Notes: generated from the sequence alone by a model not told the origin. Shown: positions 44,513 through 54,796, counted from the first letter of the stretch. The stretch is 64,000 bases of DNA from Nonlabens sp. MB-3u-79 (GCF_002831625.1 NZ_CP025116.1:1426001-1490000); one strand, 5' to 3'. Translations and numbers: made by a program.

Positions 44513-45856
44513 ATGTCAAAGGACATTAGAGTAAAAAAAGGGCTTGATTTGAAGCTCAAAGGTGAGGCTGACAAGAATATTGTCCCGGCTCCACAGTCTT
44601 CCATTTATGCGATAAAACCTGCTGATTTTCATGCAGTTGTTCCTAAGTTAATTCTTAAGGAAGGAGCAACAGTTAAAGCTGGTGAACCTATTTTTTATTC
44701 CAAGCATGATGAGAAGGTAAAGTTTGCTGCTCCTGTGAGTGGAACTATCACCGAAATCCTACGTGGTGCAAAAAGACGCCTTCTAGAAGTAAAAATTACT
44801 GCAAACGCGAGTAATGAGGCTATACATCATGGTAATACCGACCTTTCTACTGCTAGTGCAGATCAAGTGCGAAACCTATTGTTAGAAAGTGGGTGCTGGC
44901 CATTTATTATACAGCGTCCATATAGCATCATAGCAAACTCTGAAGACACCCCTAAATCTATTTTTATATCGGCATACGCGACGGCTCCACTTGCTGGAGA
45001 TCCAGAAGTATATCTTGCAGATAAGATGGGTGATTTTCAAGCTGGTATTACTGCTTTAAGCAAATTGACCAGTGGGAAGGTACATCTTTGTGTAGGCAAA
45101 GATTCTACTCTTAAAGGTGTGGAAGATGTTGAGGTGCATACCGTGAAAGGACTTCATCCTGCAGGTAACGTTGGTGTGCAAATTCATAAGATTGATCCTA
45201 TTAATATGGGAGAACGCGTTTGGACGGTAGGTCCAGAAGATGTAGCTACAATAGGTCATCTTTTTCTTACTGGAGAATTTAAACCAGAAAGAACTGTCGC
45301 CTTAGTAGGTACTGATGCAAAAGAATCAGATCGTAAATATTATAGAACTTTAGTAGGTGCGCAAGCAAATACGATAGCTGGAACAGTAGATACAGCTCAC
45401 ACACGTATCATTTCAGGTGATGTGTTAACTGGAGATAAATTGAGCAATGATCAGTTTTTAAACTACTATCACAATACGCTCACTCTGATCCCAGAAGGTA
45501 ATGAATACGCTTTCTTAGGTTGGATGCCATTTACACGTAACAATGTACCCTCTAATGCAGGAACCTCTTTTTCTAAATTATTAGGAGGAAAGCGCACTGT
45601 GGATACCAATCTTAACGGGGAAGAACGCGCACTAGTTGTGACCGGAGAAATGGAAGAAATGTTGCCAATGGATATATATCCATTGCAGCTTATTAAAGCT
45701 TGTATGGCTGGAAATATTGAACAAATGGAAAATTTAGGGATCTACGAAGTAGCCCCAGAAGATTTTGCGTTAATTGATTTTACAAATACGTCTAAACTAG
45801 AGGCTCAAGAAGTGATTCGTCTAGGATTAGATTTAATGATAACAGAAGTAGGATAA
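44513..45856 (+). CDS. nqrA: Na+-translocating NADH:quinone reductase subunit A
   Basis: A 447-residue cytoplasmic/peripheral subunit. The N terminus DIRVKKGLDLKLKGEAD and the biotinyl/lipoyl-like repeat GATVKAGEPIFYSKHDEKVKFAAPVSG match NqrA; FISAYATAPLAGDPEV and PEGNEYAFLGWM are also typical. First of six genes in canonical nqrABCDEF order. Confidence 0.97.
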   Translation: MSKDIRVKKGLDLKLKGEADKNIVPAPQSSIYAIKPADFHAVVPKLILKEGATVKAGEPIFYSKHDEKVKFAAPVSGTITEILRGAKRRLLEVKITANASNEAIHHGNTDLSTASADQVRNLLLESGCWPFIIQRPYSIIANSEDTPKSIFISAYATAPLAGDPEVYLADKMGDFQAGITALSKLTSGKVHLCVGKDSTLKGVEDVEVHTVKGLHPAGNVGVQIHKIDPINMGERVWTVGPEDVATIGHLFLTGEFKPERTVALVGTDAKESDRKYYRTLVGAQANTIAGTVDTAHTRIISGDVLTGDKLSNDQFLNYYHNTLTLIPEGNEYAFLGWMPFTRNNVPSNAGTSFSKLLGGKRTVDTNLNGEERALVVTGEMEEMLPMDIYPLQLIKACMAGNIEQMENLGIYEVAPEDFALIDFTNTSKLEAQEVIRLGLDLMITEVG

Positions 45857-45859
45857 ATT

Positions 45860-47035
45860 ATGAAATGGGTTAGAAACAAATTAGACCAAGCAAGAAAGCC
45901 GTTTGAACCTGGGCAAAAATTTGAAAAATTTGCTCCAGCGATCAATGCTTTTGATACTTTTTTATACACTCCTAATCACACCACTAAAAAAGGAGCGCAC
46001 ATACGCGATGTGGTGGATTTAAAGCGTACGATGATTACTGTTGTATTTGCTTTAATACCGGCACTTCTTTTTGGTATGTGGAATACAGGTGCTCAATACC
46101 TGTATCAAGATTTAGGCTTAGCAAACGTTACAGATGTACCGTTTTGGGACGCTTTTATAGAAGGTGCGATTCTAGTGACTCCGTTAATTATTGTGAGTTA
46201 TGTAGTAGGATTAACCATTGAGTTTATTTTTGCGATCTACAGAGGTCATGAGGTGAATGAAGGTTATTTAGTAACCGGATTGTTAATTCCTATGATTTTT
46301 CCAGTGGATATCCCGCTATGGATGCTGGCTATCTCTGTGGCTTTTGCAGTTTTGATAGGTAAAGAAGCTTTTGGTGGTACTGGGATGAATATTTTGAACC
46401 CAGCACTTACTGCTCGAGCTTTTGCTTTTTTTGCATATCCTTTATATATGTCAGGTAACGCTATTTGGGTTCACCAAGGAGCGACTGATAGCATTTCAGG
46501 AGAAACAATATTAGGTACACTGGCACAAGGCAAATCGGTAGCTTATAGTTTCTTTGATGCAGCTGCTGGTTTTATACCTGGATCTGTATCGGAGACATCA
46601 ACTATCGCAGTGCTTCTTGGTGCAGCAATATTGATACTTACTAAAGTCGGTAGCTGGAGAATCATTTTAAGTGGTTTTGCAGGTGCGGCAGTGATGGGAT
46701 TAATTTTCAATGCTTTTGGTCTTAATGCCTTAATGCAATTTGATTGGTACATGCACTTAGTTGTAGGTGGATTAGCCTTTGGTCTTGTATTCATGGCGAC
46801 TGATCCAGTTAGTGCTGCTCAGACCATGAAAGGAAAATGGATTTATGGGTTCCTTTGTGGATTCTTCGGTGTCATGATACGTGTATTTAATCCCGCCTAT
46901 CCAGAAGGAATTATGCTTGCGATATTATTGATGAATGTATTTGCTCCGACCATTGACCATTATGTGATTCAAGGAAATGTGTCTAAACGTAAAAAACGCC
47001 TAGCAAAAGCAAAGGCTCAACTTCAAACAGCTTAG
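45860..47035 (+). CDS. nqrB: Na+-translocating NADH:quinone reductase subunit B
   Basis: A 391-residue integral membrane subunit that carries covalent FMN on Thr. About ten hydrophobic segments; GTGMNILNPALTARAFAFFAYP and FMATDPVSAAQTMKGKWIYG are typical. The flavinylation region reads GATDSISGETILGTL, near residue 213. There a Glu occupies the position before Thr that is commonly Ala in such motifs, while nqrC has the usual SGAT. 3 bp gap after nqrA. Confidence 0.96.
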   Translation: MKWVRNKLDQARKPFEPGQKFEKFAPAINAFDTFLYTPNHTTKKGAHIRDVVDLKRTMITVVFALIPALLFGMWNTGAQYLYQDLGLANVTDVPFWDAFIEGAILVTPLIIVSYVVGLTIEFIFAIYRGHEVNEGYLVTGLLIPMIFPVDIPLWMLAISVAFAVLIGKEAFGGTGMNILNPALTARAFAFFAYPLYMSGNAIWVHQGATDSISGETILGTLAQGKSVAYSFFDAAAGFIPGSVSETSTIAVLLGAAILILTKVGSWRIILSGFAGAAVMGLIFNAFGLNALMQFDWYMHLVVGGLAFGLVFMATDPVSAAQTMKGKWIYGFLCGFFGVMIRVFNPAYPEGIMLAILLMNVFAPTIDHYVIQGNVSKRKKRLAKAKAQLQTA

Positions 47036-47037
47036 AA

Positions 47038-47763
47038 ATGGATAGAAATTCAAATGCTTATACATTCTTATTTGTGATAGTGCTTATTGCGGTAGTTGCA
47101 AGTGCTTTAGCTATAACAGCTACTTCATTACAACCGGCACAAGCAGAGAATGTAAAGAACGAAAAAATGCAAAATATACTCGGTACAGTTGGTATTGAGG
47201 TGGCAAGAGACAGTGCTTCCTTGCCTTTTGAAAAATATATTGTGCAACGCATTGCTTTAGATAATAAAGGTAATGAGAGAACTGACGTAAATGCTTTTGA
47301 CATAGAACTTAAAAAAGAACTGAAGAAGCCTCTTGCTGAACAAGCGTTCCCACTTTATGTTGCCGATGTGGAAGGTTCTAAATACTATATTGTTCCACTT
47401 AGAGGTAAAGGTCTTTGGGATGCTATATGGGGTTATGTAGCTCTTAAAGATGACGTGAATACTATTAAAGGTGCCGTATTTGATCATAAAGGAGAAACTC
47501 CTGGATTAGGTGCTGAGATTACTCAAATGTGGTTCAAGAAAAGTTTTGATGACGAAAAAATATTTGATAGTTCTGGAGACTTTACTGGAGTTTCTGTTGA
47601 AAAAGGATATCAAGGAGGGGATAATAAAGATGACAATGCAGTAGACGCTATTTCTGGAGCAACAATTACTGGTGACGGCGTTACCAAAATGATTACAGAA
47701 CGTCTTAAGAATTACCTTCCTTATTTTGAAAATAACACTAACGTTAAAGTGGTGTCTAACTAG
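47038..47763 (+). CDS. nqrC: Na+-translocating NADH:quinone reductase subunit C
   Basis: A 241-residue subunit with one N-terminal membrane helix (FLFVIVLIAVVASALAI) and a periplasmic FMN domain. The covalent flavin attaches to Thr in DAISGATITGDGVTKMI near residue 213, and GETPGLGAEITQMWFKKSF is the FMN-domain hallmark. Gap to nqrB 2 bp. Confidence 0.96.
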   Translation: MDRNSNAYTFLFVIVLIAVVASALAITATSLQPAQAENVKNEKMQNILGTVGIEVARDSASLPFEKYIVQRIALDNKGNERTDVNAFDIELKKELKKPLAEQAFPLYVADVEGSKYYIVPLRGKGLWDAIWGYVALKDDVNTIKGAVFDHKGETPGLGAEITQMWFKKSFDDEKIFDSSGDFTGVSVEKGYQGGDNKDDNAVDAISGATITGDGVTKMITERLKNYLPYFENNTNVKVVSN

Positions 47764-47774
47764 TTTATAGTTCC

Positions 47775-47788
47775 GCTTTCGCGAAAGC
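47775..47788. repeat. Dispersed palindrome between nqrC and nqrD (copy 12)
   Basis: Perfect core preceded by ATAGTTCC, in the only long gap (43 bp) within the nqr operon. It could form an intercistronic hairpin. Confidence 0.9.
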
Positions 47789-47806
47789 GATATAAAAACA
47801 ACCATT

Positions 47807-48508
47807 ATGGCTGAAAATAAAAAATTAACCAAAAAAGAAGATTTGATTCTTTTTCTATCAGATACTGATGAGAGAGAAGGCCTTCTAGGTAAGAAAAACA
47901 GAAAATTGCTTTCTGATCCACTTACAGACAATAACCCTATTACGGTACAAGTGTTGGGTATTTGTAGTGCATTGGCAATTACTGTTAAATTAGAACCTGC
48001 AATTGTAATGTCCTTAGCGGTGATGGCAGTAATGGCTTTTAGTAACATGATTATTTCTATGTTGCGTAATTCGATTCCATCTCGTATTAGAATCATCGTG
48101 CAACTAGTAATAGTGGCAGCTTTAGTAATTCTTGTGGATCAAGTATTGAGAGCTTACGCATACGATGTGTCCAAACAGCTATCGGTCTTTGTGGGATTGA
48201 TTATTACAAACTGTATTGTAATGGGACGTTTAGAAGCTTTTGCATTAGGTAATGGAGTTTATAAATCATTCCTTGATGGAATAGGTAATGCAGCTGGATA
48301 TGCTTTTATACTTATTCTAGTGGCCTTCTTTAGAGAGCTTTTAGGATTTGGTAAATTATTAGGTTACCAAATTATCCCAGACGCTTGGTATGAAGCTGGT
48401 TATTCTAACAACGGTTTAATGTTGTTATCTCCTATGGCTTTGATAACAGTTGGTCTTATTATATGGGTGCAACGCAGTCGTAGCAGAACATTAATTGAAC
48501 AAAATTAA
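47807..48508 (+). CDS. nqrD: Na+-translocating NADH:quinone reductase subunit D
   Basis: A 233-residue membrane subunit with six hydrophobic segments; [23 protein letters not shown] and [21 protein letters not shown] are family hallmarks, the latter holding a cysteine of the membrane Fe-S centre. About 20 to 25 residues longer at the N terminus ([20 protein letters not shown]) than typical NqrD. Confidence 0.96.
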   Translation: MAENKKLTKKEDLILFLSDTDEREGLLGKKNRKLLSDPLTDNNPITVQVLGICSALAITVKLEPAIVMSLAVMAVMAFSNMIISMLRNSIPSRIRIIVQLVIVAALVILVDQVLRAYAYDVSKQLSVFVGLIITNCIVMGRLEAFALGNGVYKSFLDGIGNAAGYAFILILVAFFRELLGFGKLLGYQIIPDAWYEAGYSNNGLMLLSPMALITVGLIIWVQRSRSRTLIEQN

Positions 48509-48527
48509 TTTTAAGAAATAGAATCAA

Positions 48528-49142
48528 ATGGATTTAATCAACATTTTTGTAAAAAGTATTTTTATAGAGAACATGGTTTTCGCCTATTTCTTAGGTATGT
48601 GTTCTTACTTAGCCGTTTCAAAGTCGGTTAAGACAGCTGTAGGCCTTGGAGCTGCAGTGGTATTTGTATTAGGTATTACCGTGCCTATTAACTGGTTGTT
48701 AGACACCTATTTATTAAAGCCAGGAGCTTTAGTATGGTTGGATGCTGAGTATGCTAGTATAGATTTATCCTTCCTTAGTTTTATCATGTTTATAGCAGTA
48801 ATCGCTAGTATGGTACAGCTCGTAGAGATGGTAGTAGAGCGTTTTGCTCCAGCTTTATATGGTGCCTTGGGTATTTTCTTGCCACTTATCGCTGTAAACT
48901 GCGCTATTTTAGGGGGGTCGTTATTCATGCAACAAAAAGATTTTTCAGGAATCTCAGAAGCTGCGACTTATGGTATAGGAAGTGGTATAGGTTTCTTTCT
49001 TGCGATCTTAGCTATTGCAGCAATACGTGAGAAGATTACTTACTCTAATGTACCAGCGCCACTTCGTGGACTAGGAATAACATTCATCATCACAGGACTT
49101 ATGGCTTTAGGTTTTATGAGTTTTATGGGAATAGAAATTTAA
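48528..49142 (+). CDS. nqrE: Na+-translocating NADH:quinone reductase subunit E
   Basis: A 204-residue membrane subunit related to NqrD with inverted topology. Six hydrophobic segments; [25 protein letters not shown] and [18 protein letters not shown] are typical, with a conserved Cys in each half. Confidence 0.96.
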   Translation: MDLINIFVKSIFIENMVFAYFLGMCSYLAVSKSVKTAVGLGAAVVFVLGITVPINWLLDTYLLKPGALVWLDAEYASIDLSFLSFIMFIAVIASMVQLVEMVVERFAPALYGALGIFLPLIAVNCAILGGSLFMQQKDFSGISEAATYGIGSGIGFFLAILAIAAIREKITYSNVPAPLRGLGITFIITGLMALGFMSFMGIEI

Positions 49143-49157
49143 AAAGAAAACATCGTT

Positions 49158-50456
49158 ATGGATTCTAACATGATTACAGTTTTAGCAAGTGTTGCAATTT
49201 TCTTGACACTTATTTTATTATTAGTATCTCTTCTATTAGGAGCAAAATCTAAATTGCTTCCTTCTGGACCGGTTACTATTAATGTTAACGGAGAAAAAGA
49301 TATTACTACAGGTTCTGGAAGTACGCTTCTAGGAACTTTAGGAGATAACAAATTATTCTTACCATCTGCTTGTGGTGGTGGTGGTACATGTGTTCAATGC
49401 AAATGTATCGTTACCGAAGGTGGGGGTTCTATTTTACCTACTGAAGTACCTCACTTTACAAGAAAGGAAATCGCTGCTGGATGGAGACTTGGTTGTCAAG
49501 TTAAAGTAAAGCAGGACATGAAGATCGAAATTCCAGAAGAAGTTTTTGGTATTAAAAAATGGGAAGCTGAAGTAGTTCGTAATTACAACGTTGCTTCCTT
49601 TATTAAAGAGTTTGTAGTACGTCTTCCAGAAGACATGCATTATGAAGCTGGTGGATATATTCAGATCGAAATTCCTAAGTGTGAAGTGAAATTTGAAGAT
49701 ATAGATATCACAGCTCACCCAGAAGAGCACGATACCCCAGATAAATTTAAAGCAGAGTGGGAAAAATTTAATTTATGGCCACTTGTGATGAAAAATCCGG
49801 AAACTGTGGAAAGAGCCTACTCTATGGCTTCTTTCCCTGCAGAGGGTCGCGAGATCATGTTGAATGTGCGTATTGCTACTCCACCATGGGATAGAGCAAA
49901 GAATGGATGGATGGATGTTAATCCAGGTATTGCAAGTTCTTATATCTTCAATCAAAAACAGGGAGATAAAGTAGTGGTCTCTGGACCCTATGGAGAGTTT
50001 TTTATCAATCATTCAGAATCTGAAATGCTTTATGTAGGCGGTGGTGCAGGAATGGCGCCAATGCGTTCTCACTTATATGAGCTTTTTAGAACATTGAAAA
50101 CTAATCGCAAGGTGACGTATTGGTATGGTGGTCGTTCCAAGGCAGAATTATTTTACATTGAGCATTTTCGTTCTTTAGAACGTGAATTTCCTAACTTTAA
50201 ATTCTACTTAGCTCTTTCAGAACCAGCAGAAAAAGATAATTGGAAAGTAAAAGAAGACCTGGATGCTGAAGGAGATGGATTTGTCGGATTCATTCACCAG
50301 GTTGTTATTGATCAATATTTAAACAAACACGATTCTCCTGAAGACTTAGAAGTGTATTTCTGTGGGCCACCATTGATGAACAATGCTGTAGGTAAAATGG
50401 CAGAGGACTTTGGTGTAGACCCTGAGAATATACGTTTTGATGACTTTGGAGGTTAG
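49158..50456 (+). CDS. nqrF: Na+-translocating NADH:quinone reductase subunit F
   Basis: A 432-residue NADH-oxidising subunit. One N-terminal membrane helix, a 2Fe-2S ferredoxin domain (SACGGGGTCVQCKC and later LGCQVKV), an FAD domain (RAYSMASFPAEGREIMLNVRIATPP) and an NADH domain (YVGGGAGMAPMRSHLYEL, CGPPLMNNAV). It ends the operon and is followed by a strong terminator. Confidence 0.97.
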   Translation: MDSNMITVLASVAIFLTLILLLVSLLLGAKSKLLPSGPVTINVNGEKDITTGSGSTLLGTLGDNKLFLPSACGGGGTCVQCKCIVTEGGGSILPTEVPHFTRKEIAAGWRLGCQVKVKQDMKIEIPEEVFGIKKWEAEVVRNYNVASFIKEFVVRLPEDMHYEAGGYIQIEIPKCEVKFEDIDITAHPEEHDTPDKFKAEWEKFNLWPLVMKNPETVERAYSMASFPAEGREIMLNVRIATPPWDRAKNGWMDVNPGIASSYIFNQKQGDKVVVSGPYGEFFINHSESEMLYVGGGAGMAPMRSHLYELFRTLKTNRKVTYWYGGRSKAELFYIEHFRSLEREFPNFKFYLALSEPAEKDNWKVKEDLDAEGDGFVGFIHQVVIDQYLNKHDSPEDLEVYFCGPPLMNNAVGKMAEDFGVDPENIRFDDFGG

Positions 50457-50484
50457 AAATAGCCTCATCACTACATTATAAATT

Positions 50485-50515
50485 AAAAGCCTGGTCCAAG
50501 ACCAGGCTTTTTTTT
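50485..50515 (+). terminator. Intrinsic terminator of the nqr operon
   Basis: AAAGCCTGGTC-CA-(A)GACCAGGCTTT followed by T8. Confidence 0.9.
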
Positions 50516-51198
50516 ATGCTCGTGATATAGCTGATTTTAAGAATTTTTAAAATATAGCGTACACATATACCCTTAATTTATCTAGTTCTATTATTAGTCT
50601 TTGAAGCGCTTATAGGTAGCAAATGGGTAGTGACACGTACTTCTTGACTTTGCATAAAATAAGATGCAATCACATCAATAACTGAGTTTTAGAAACTGAA
50701 AAGTGTAGTTTTTTAGTTCATTTGATAGTAGTGTCCCAACTTGAAATGATCAAGGGGTTGTTGTTAAACTTGCTGGTAAATTTGTTGGATTACTCATAAA
50801 AAGCGCCTAAAATACCCCGCTAGCACATTAATACTAATAATATTTACACTTCATCGATAGTATTTCTGTTTTATTTTAACTTGAATATTTGTTTTTTATC
50901 GATTGAACTTTTAAAGTTATCGATATAAAGTGCTGTTCGTAGGAGGGTTAAGTTCTGTATGTATATAAAAAACGCATTTTAATATTATATTTTTACTATG
51001 CATACATCACAAATAAGCATTATTATTTTGGATAACTCATATATTTTCGTTTAAAACGGAGGTTTACTCGTTCAACGACGTTTTGTGTATAGTGTTAGAT
51101 AAGCACAATCCCTTTATAATTGTATAGAGGATTGTTTGAAGAATTTGTTAGCAATTCAGCACTCTTATGACATTGAATATTTGTTAAATAAACAGTTT
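50516..51198. other. AT-rich intergenic region upstream of the T9SS cargo gene
   Basis: No gene seen. At 51105-51135 ACAATCC pairs with GGATTGT around an AT-rich loop, 64 bp before the start of the secreted protein gene. It may be a leader hairpin. No exact -7 element with a good -33 partner was found. Confidence 0.4.
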
Positions 51199-54100
51199 AT
51201 GAGAAAATTTCTACAATTAGTAATTTTATTTTCAATGTTGCCTGTAATAAGTCAAAACATTGATTATACGAGTAATGTAACCAGTTTTTATGGGGACTGC
51301 CCAGATGCAAATGGTAATGAAGAGTATACATGGAACGGATGGCTTTCTGATGATTTTGATACCACTGAAGATGCAACAGGTTGTATAACTCAGGAATCTA
51401 ACGGTGTAACGACTCATGCTGGAATTTTTCTTACAAGAAGTCGTACCAATATAGCCACTACCCAAATTATCACAAGATTTGACGGTTGGGAAGACGACAG
51501 TACCGACATTGGAAATGGAAATGGAAATGCCAACGGTTACGGGAACGGAAATGGGAACGGGAACGGAAATGGGAACGGGAACGGAAACGGAAATGGGAAC
51601 GGAAACGGAAATGGAAATGGCTATGGGAACGGAAATGGCAACGGAAACGGGAACGGAAACGGGAACGGAAACGGAAACGGCGGTAGTACGGGTGATCTAT
51701 GCAATTATGATAGTGGTGTTGATGACTGTCGAGTTCAAGAAATAAGTTATTTCATAGTTACAGATGCTGTAGAGCATGAGTCTCAATCGCAAACTCGGAG
51801 ATGTGGTACTGACAACATGAATATGAGCGTTTCTTACTCCTATCAATACGCAACAACTTCTTTAGAAAATGCTACTGGCTATAACGGAACTTTTACAACT
51901 GAGGGTAACCTTCCTTTTTGGGGAGCACAAGGGTCTTGGGGTAATTCCAATCAGAATACTGCTGCTAGTGGATCTATAGACGATGATGAAACCTCTTCTT
52001 TCAGTACCACAGTTACTTGTATGACAGAAGTAAGTTTTAATTGGAAAGTCTCTTCTCAAGCTACTTATGACTTTTTAAAGGTATATGTAAATGGGAGCCT
52101 AGAAAGACAAATTTCTGGGGAGACCGATTGGGCCACTGTTACTTTGCCTTTGGATCGAGGGACGAACACCATCAAATGGGAATATGCTAAAGATGCCTAC
52201 GTTTCTGAGTATTTAGATAGAGGATTTGTAGATGATATTAGTTTTAATAGCAACGAGCAAATTTATGCCGGTTCTATAGATGGTGCACAATCGTTTTGTG
52301 TAGGTCAATTACCTAACGCTCTTGGTACTGTAAATTATACCAATACCTTATATAATGGTTTAACTCAACAATGGCAGCAAAATGTTGCAGGAGTCTGGGT
52401 AGACCTAGTAAATGAAAATAATGAGACTTTGGACTTCGATAGTCCATTATCTGCAACAACTACTTTCCGCAAGAAAGTAAGTGATACCTGTGGTAATGCA
52501 ACTTACTCCAATGAAATTGTGGTGACTATGACTGCTGGAGATGTGGCAGAATTTAGTTATGAGAGAATGTCTTTTTATCCAGAAGATACAACTGCAGTAC
52601 CTCAGTTAGGTGCAACTACTGTTTCAAATGGATTTTTTACAGCAACAAATGGTCTTGTGATAGATCGGTTAACAGGGGTTGTTGATGTGGTAGCCTCTCC
52701 TTTTGGAACCTATCAAGTAACTTATACTACTAACGGCAATTGTAGTGGTGTAGAAACAGTGGATATTAAAATAGAAAAGGACTTTATTTACGATAATGGA
52801 ATATGGACTCCTAACGATCCAAGTGACTTAACTAATCCCTCTACAAGAAATCACAGCATTCAAATAATGGAAGATATTGTATATGCTAACGAGCTTGTCG
52901 TGAAAAATATAAAAATAGCACCGGCGGTGTCTGTTTCCTTTACTAATGATGTATCTGTTTACAATAAGTTAAATAATCAAGGTAACATGAATAGCACAGC
53001 AAGTTTCAAAGCTGCTGAAGTCATAAATACAATAGCTTGGTTTTCTAATAAAGCATCCTTTGAAGTTCTGGAAGTTGAAAACTCCAACCTCACAATACAA
53101 GGTAATTATATCATCAATAATAAGTTGTTTAATGATGATGCGATTTCAGCATCTACTGTTGACGCAACTAATGCTGTTGTGATTTTTAGATCGACTGCCA
53201 ATAAAACAGCTGTTATAGACGGTGCTTTTATAGATATTACTGGAAGTGTTAATGTAGAAAATTTTATTGAAAACCGCAGATCATTCCGATTCTTATCTTC
53301 ATCAGTAACCTCTACCAGTTCTATATATCAAAACTGGCAAGAAAATGGAGACAACCTTATTGTAGGATTAGGTATTCATATTACAGGTGCAGGTGGAGCT
53401 GCAAATGGTTTTGATACCACATCTACTAATAATGCTTCTATGTTTGGGTATAATAATCTTAATCAAAGTTGGTTAGCTCAAACATCTACCAATCAACAAC
53501 AAGATGTTCTTACTGCTGGAAAGCCTTACCGAGTATTGGTAAGAGGAGATAGGCAAACCGATTTAAGTTCCAATTCAAGTGCTTCTTCACAAACCGTTTT
53601 AAGAGCAAATGGGACTTTAGAAAACAGCAGTAAAACAGTAAATGATATAGCGCTAAACTCAGGAGAATATATGATGATAGGAAATCCTTATCAGTCTAAT
53701 TTAGATTTGGCTTCACAGTTAAGAGAGCTTTTAAATAATAACTCCAACAACCTTACTGCGGTAGATCCTAATTTTTACTATGTATGGGACCCCTTAGGAA
53801 ATGAAAAGGGAGTTTATAGAACCTATGACCTTGCTACTAACACTTTTGTAGGAGCACAGGTGCCTAATACAAGGATGATTCCCGGCACTATAACACCAGG
53901 GCAGTCCTTTTTTATCGCTGCTTCTGGAACCGCAAACGGGAATGTGACTCTTAACAGAACCTCAAATAGTACTCCATTACCATCTGGTCTTAGAAACCAA
54001 ATTAATTCTAATGCCTCTTTAATGATTTCCTTATTTGACAATACAAGTGCTGCATCTGCCACATCCTCTATAGATGGATTGATGATTAGATTTGAAAACG

Positions 54101-54720
54101 GTTCTAATAATGGTGTTGATAATAGCGATGCAATTAAATTTAGCAATATCGATGAGAACATGGCTAGACAACATTCTAGTGGTTCCTTATTGAGTATAGA
54201 GAACAGAGCGCTTCCGTTTGACGGAGAAGAACTTCAATTATTTAACAATAACTATAGAAATACCAACTACATTATTGAAGTAGCTTCAACTAGCTTAGGC
54301 CAAGTTCAAGGGGTTCTTGTGGATAATTTAAACAATACTAGAACTATTTTAAACGACGGTCAGTCCACGAGCTACAGTTTTACAGTAGATGGTGCTAATT
54401 CTCAAAGCATTGCCTCAGATCGCTTTAAAATTGTATTTGAAAACACGACTTTAGGTGTTGATGATGTGATCACGGATACTACAGCAATTAAAATCTATCC
54501 TAACCCGGCAACTGGGGACTTTGTGACTTTAGATTTAGGTCTTAAATCTTCTGATGCACAGGTAAGTGTTTATAATGTTTTAGGGCAACTTGTAAGTACG
54601 CAAGAGACTAAAGGCCTGTCTAAGCTGACTATTAATACGAGCCAATTAGCTGCTGGGACTTATATAGTGAATGTAGTTTTGGACGGTCAGAAATATGTAG
54701 AGAAATTATTAGTGAAGTAA
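51199..54720 (+). CDS. Large secreted protein with Gly-Asn repeat and T9SS type A sorting domain
   Basis: An 1173-residue protein. A signal peptide (MRKFLQLVILFSMLPVISQ) sets the start at 51199; the frame extends upstream only by a TTG. Residues about 105-161 are a nearly pure Gly-Asn tract. A Cys-containing segment follows (CNYDSGVDDCRVQE, RRCGTDN), then a jelly-roll-like domain (VSFNWKVSSQATYDFLKVYVNG, GTNTIKWEYAKDAYV), Ig-like repeats, and a long beta-rich region. The end is a type IX sorting domain, KIYPNPATGDFVTLDLG ... GTYIVNVVLDGQKYVEKLLVK. It should cross the outer membrane by T9SS and be surface-bound or released. Adhesin is a guess; no catalytic motif is seen. Confidence 0.88.
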   Translation: MRKFLQLVILFSMLPVISQNIDYTSNVTSFYGDCPDANGNEEYTWNGWLSDDFDTTEDATGCITQESNGVTTHAGIFLTRSRTNIATTQIITRFDGWEDDSTDIGNGNGNANGYGNGNGNGNGNGNGNGNGNGNGNGNGNGYGNGNGNGNGNGNGNGNGNGGSTGDLCNYDSGVDDCRVQEISYFIVTDAVEHESQSQTRRCGTDNMNMSVSYSYQYATTSLENATGYNGTFTTEGNLPFWGAQGSWGNSNQNTAASGSIDDDETSSFSTTVTCMTEVSFNWKVSSQATYDFLKVYVNGSLERQISGETDWATVTLPLDRGTNTIKWEYAKDAYVSEYLDRGFVDDISFNSNEQIYAGSIDGAQSFCVGQLPNALGTVNYTNTLYNGLTQQWQQNVAGVWVDLVNENNETLDFDSPLSATTTFRKKVSDTCGNATYSNEIVVTMTAGDVAEFSYERMSFYPEDTTAVPQLGATTVSNGFFTATNGLVIDRLTGVVDVVASPFGTYQVTYTTNGNCSGVETVDIKIEKDFIYDNGIWTPNDPSDLTNPSTRNHSIQIMEDIVYANELVVKNIKIAPAVSVSFTNDVSVYNKLNNQGNMNSTASFKAAEVINTIAWFSNKASFEVLEVENSNLTIQGNYIINNKLFNDDAISASTVDATNAVVIFRSTANKTAVIDGAFIDITGSVNVENFIENRRSFRFLSSSVTSTSSIYQNWQENGDNLIVGLGIHITGAGGAANGFDTTSTNNASMFGYNNLNQSWLAQTSTNQQQDVLTAGKPYRVLVRGDRQTDLSSNSSASSQTVLRANGTLENSSKTVNDIALNSGEYMMIGNPYQSNLDLASQLRELLNNNSNNLTAVDPNFYYVWDPLGNEKGVYRTYDLATNTFVGAQVPNTRMIPGTITPGQSFFIAASGTANGNVTLNRTSNSTPLPSGLRNQINSNASLMISLFDNTSAASATSSIDGLMIRFENGSNNGVDNSDAIKFSNIDENMARQHSSGSLLSIENRALPFDGEELQLFNNNYRNTNYIIEVASTSLGQVQGVLVDNLNNTRTILNDGQSTSYSFTVDGANSQSIASDRFKIVFENTTLGVDDVITDTTAIKIYPNPATGDFVTLDLGLKSSDAQVSVYNVLGQLVSTQETKGLSKLTINTSQLAAGTYIVNVVLDGQKYVEKLLVK
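51511..51683 (+). repeat. In-frame hexanucleotide repeat GGNAAY encoding Gly-Asn
   Basis: About 29 dipeptide units, nearly all Gly-Asn, built from GGAAAC, GGGAAC, GGAAAT, GGCAAC and similar hexamers, with occasional Tyr or Ala. Runs of identical 12-18 bp blocks suggest growth by slippage. Length changes of whole units would keep the reading frame. Confidence 0.92.
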
Positions 54721-54754
54721 CTTATTGGGAAATTAGAAGCTTACGCTGTTATGT

Positions 54755-54788
54755 AAACCTTAATCATGAAAATGGTTAAGGTTTTTTA
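54755..54788 (+). terminator. Terminator of the T9SS cargo gene
   Basis: AAACCTTAA pairs with TTAAGGTTT and runs into T6. Confidence 0.75.
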
Positions 54789-54796
54789 ATTGTTCC

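Noticed and set aside
51479..51745. Alternative-frame Thr/Glu and Arg/Lys repeat proteins over the Gly-Asn tract
   Set aside because: These are shifted readings of the hexamer repeat inside a long gene with a signal peptide and sorting domain.
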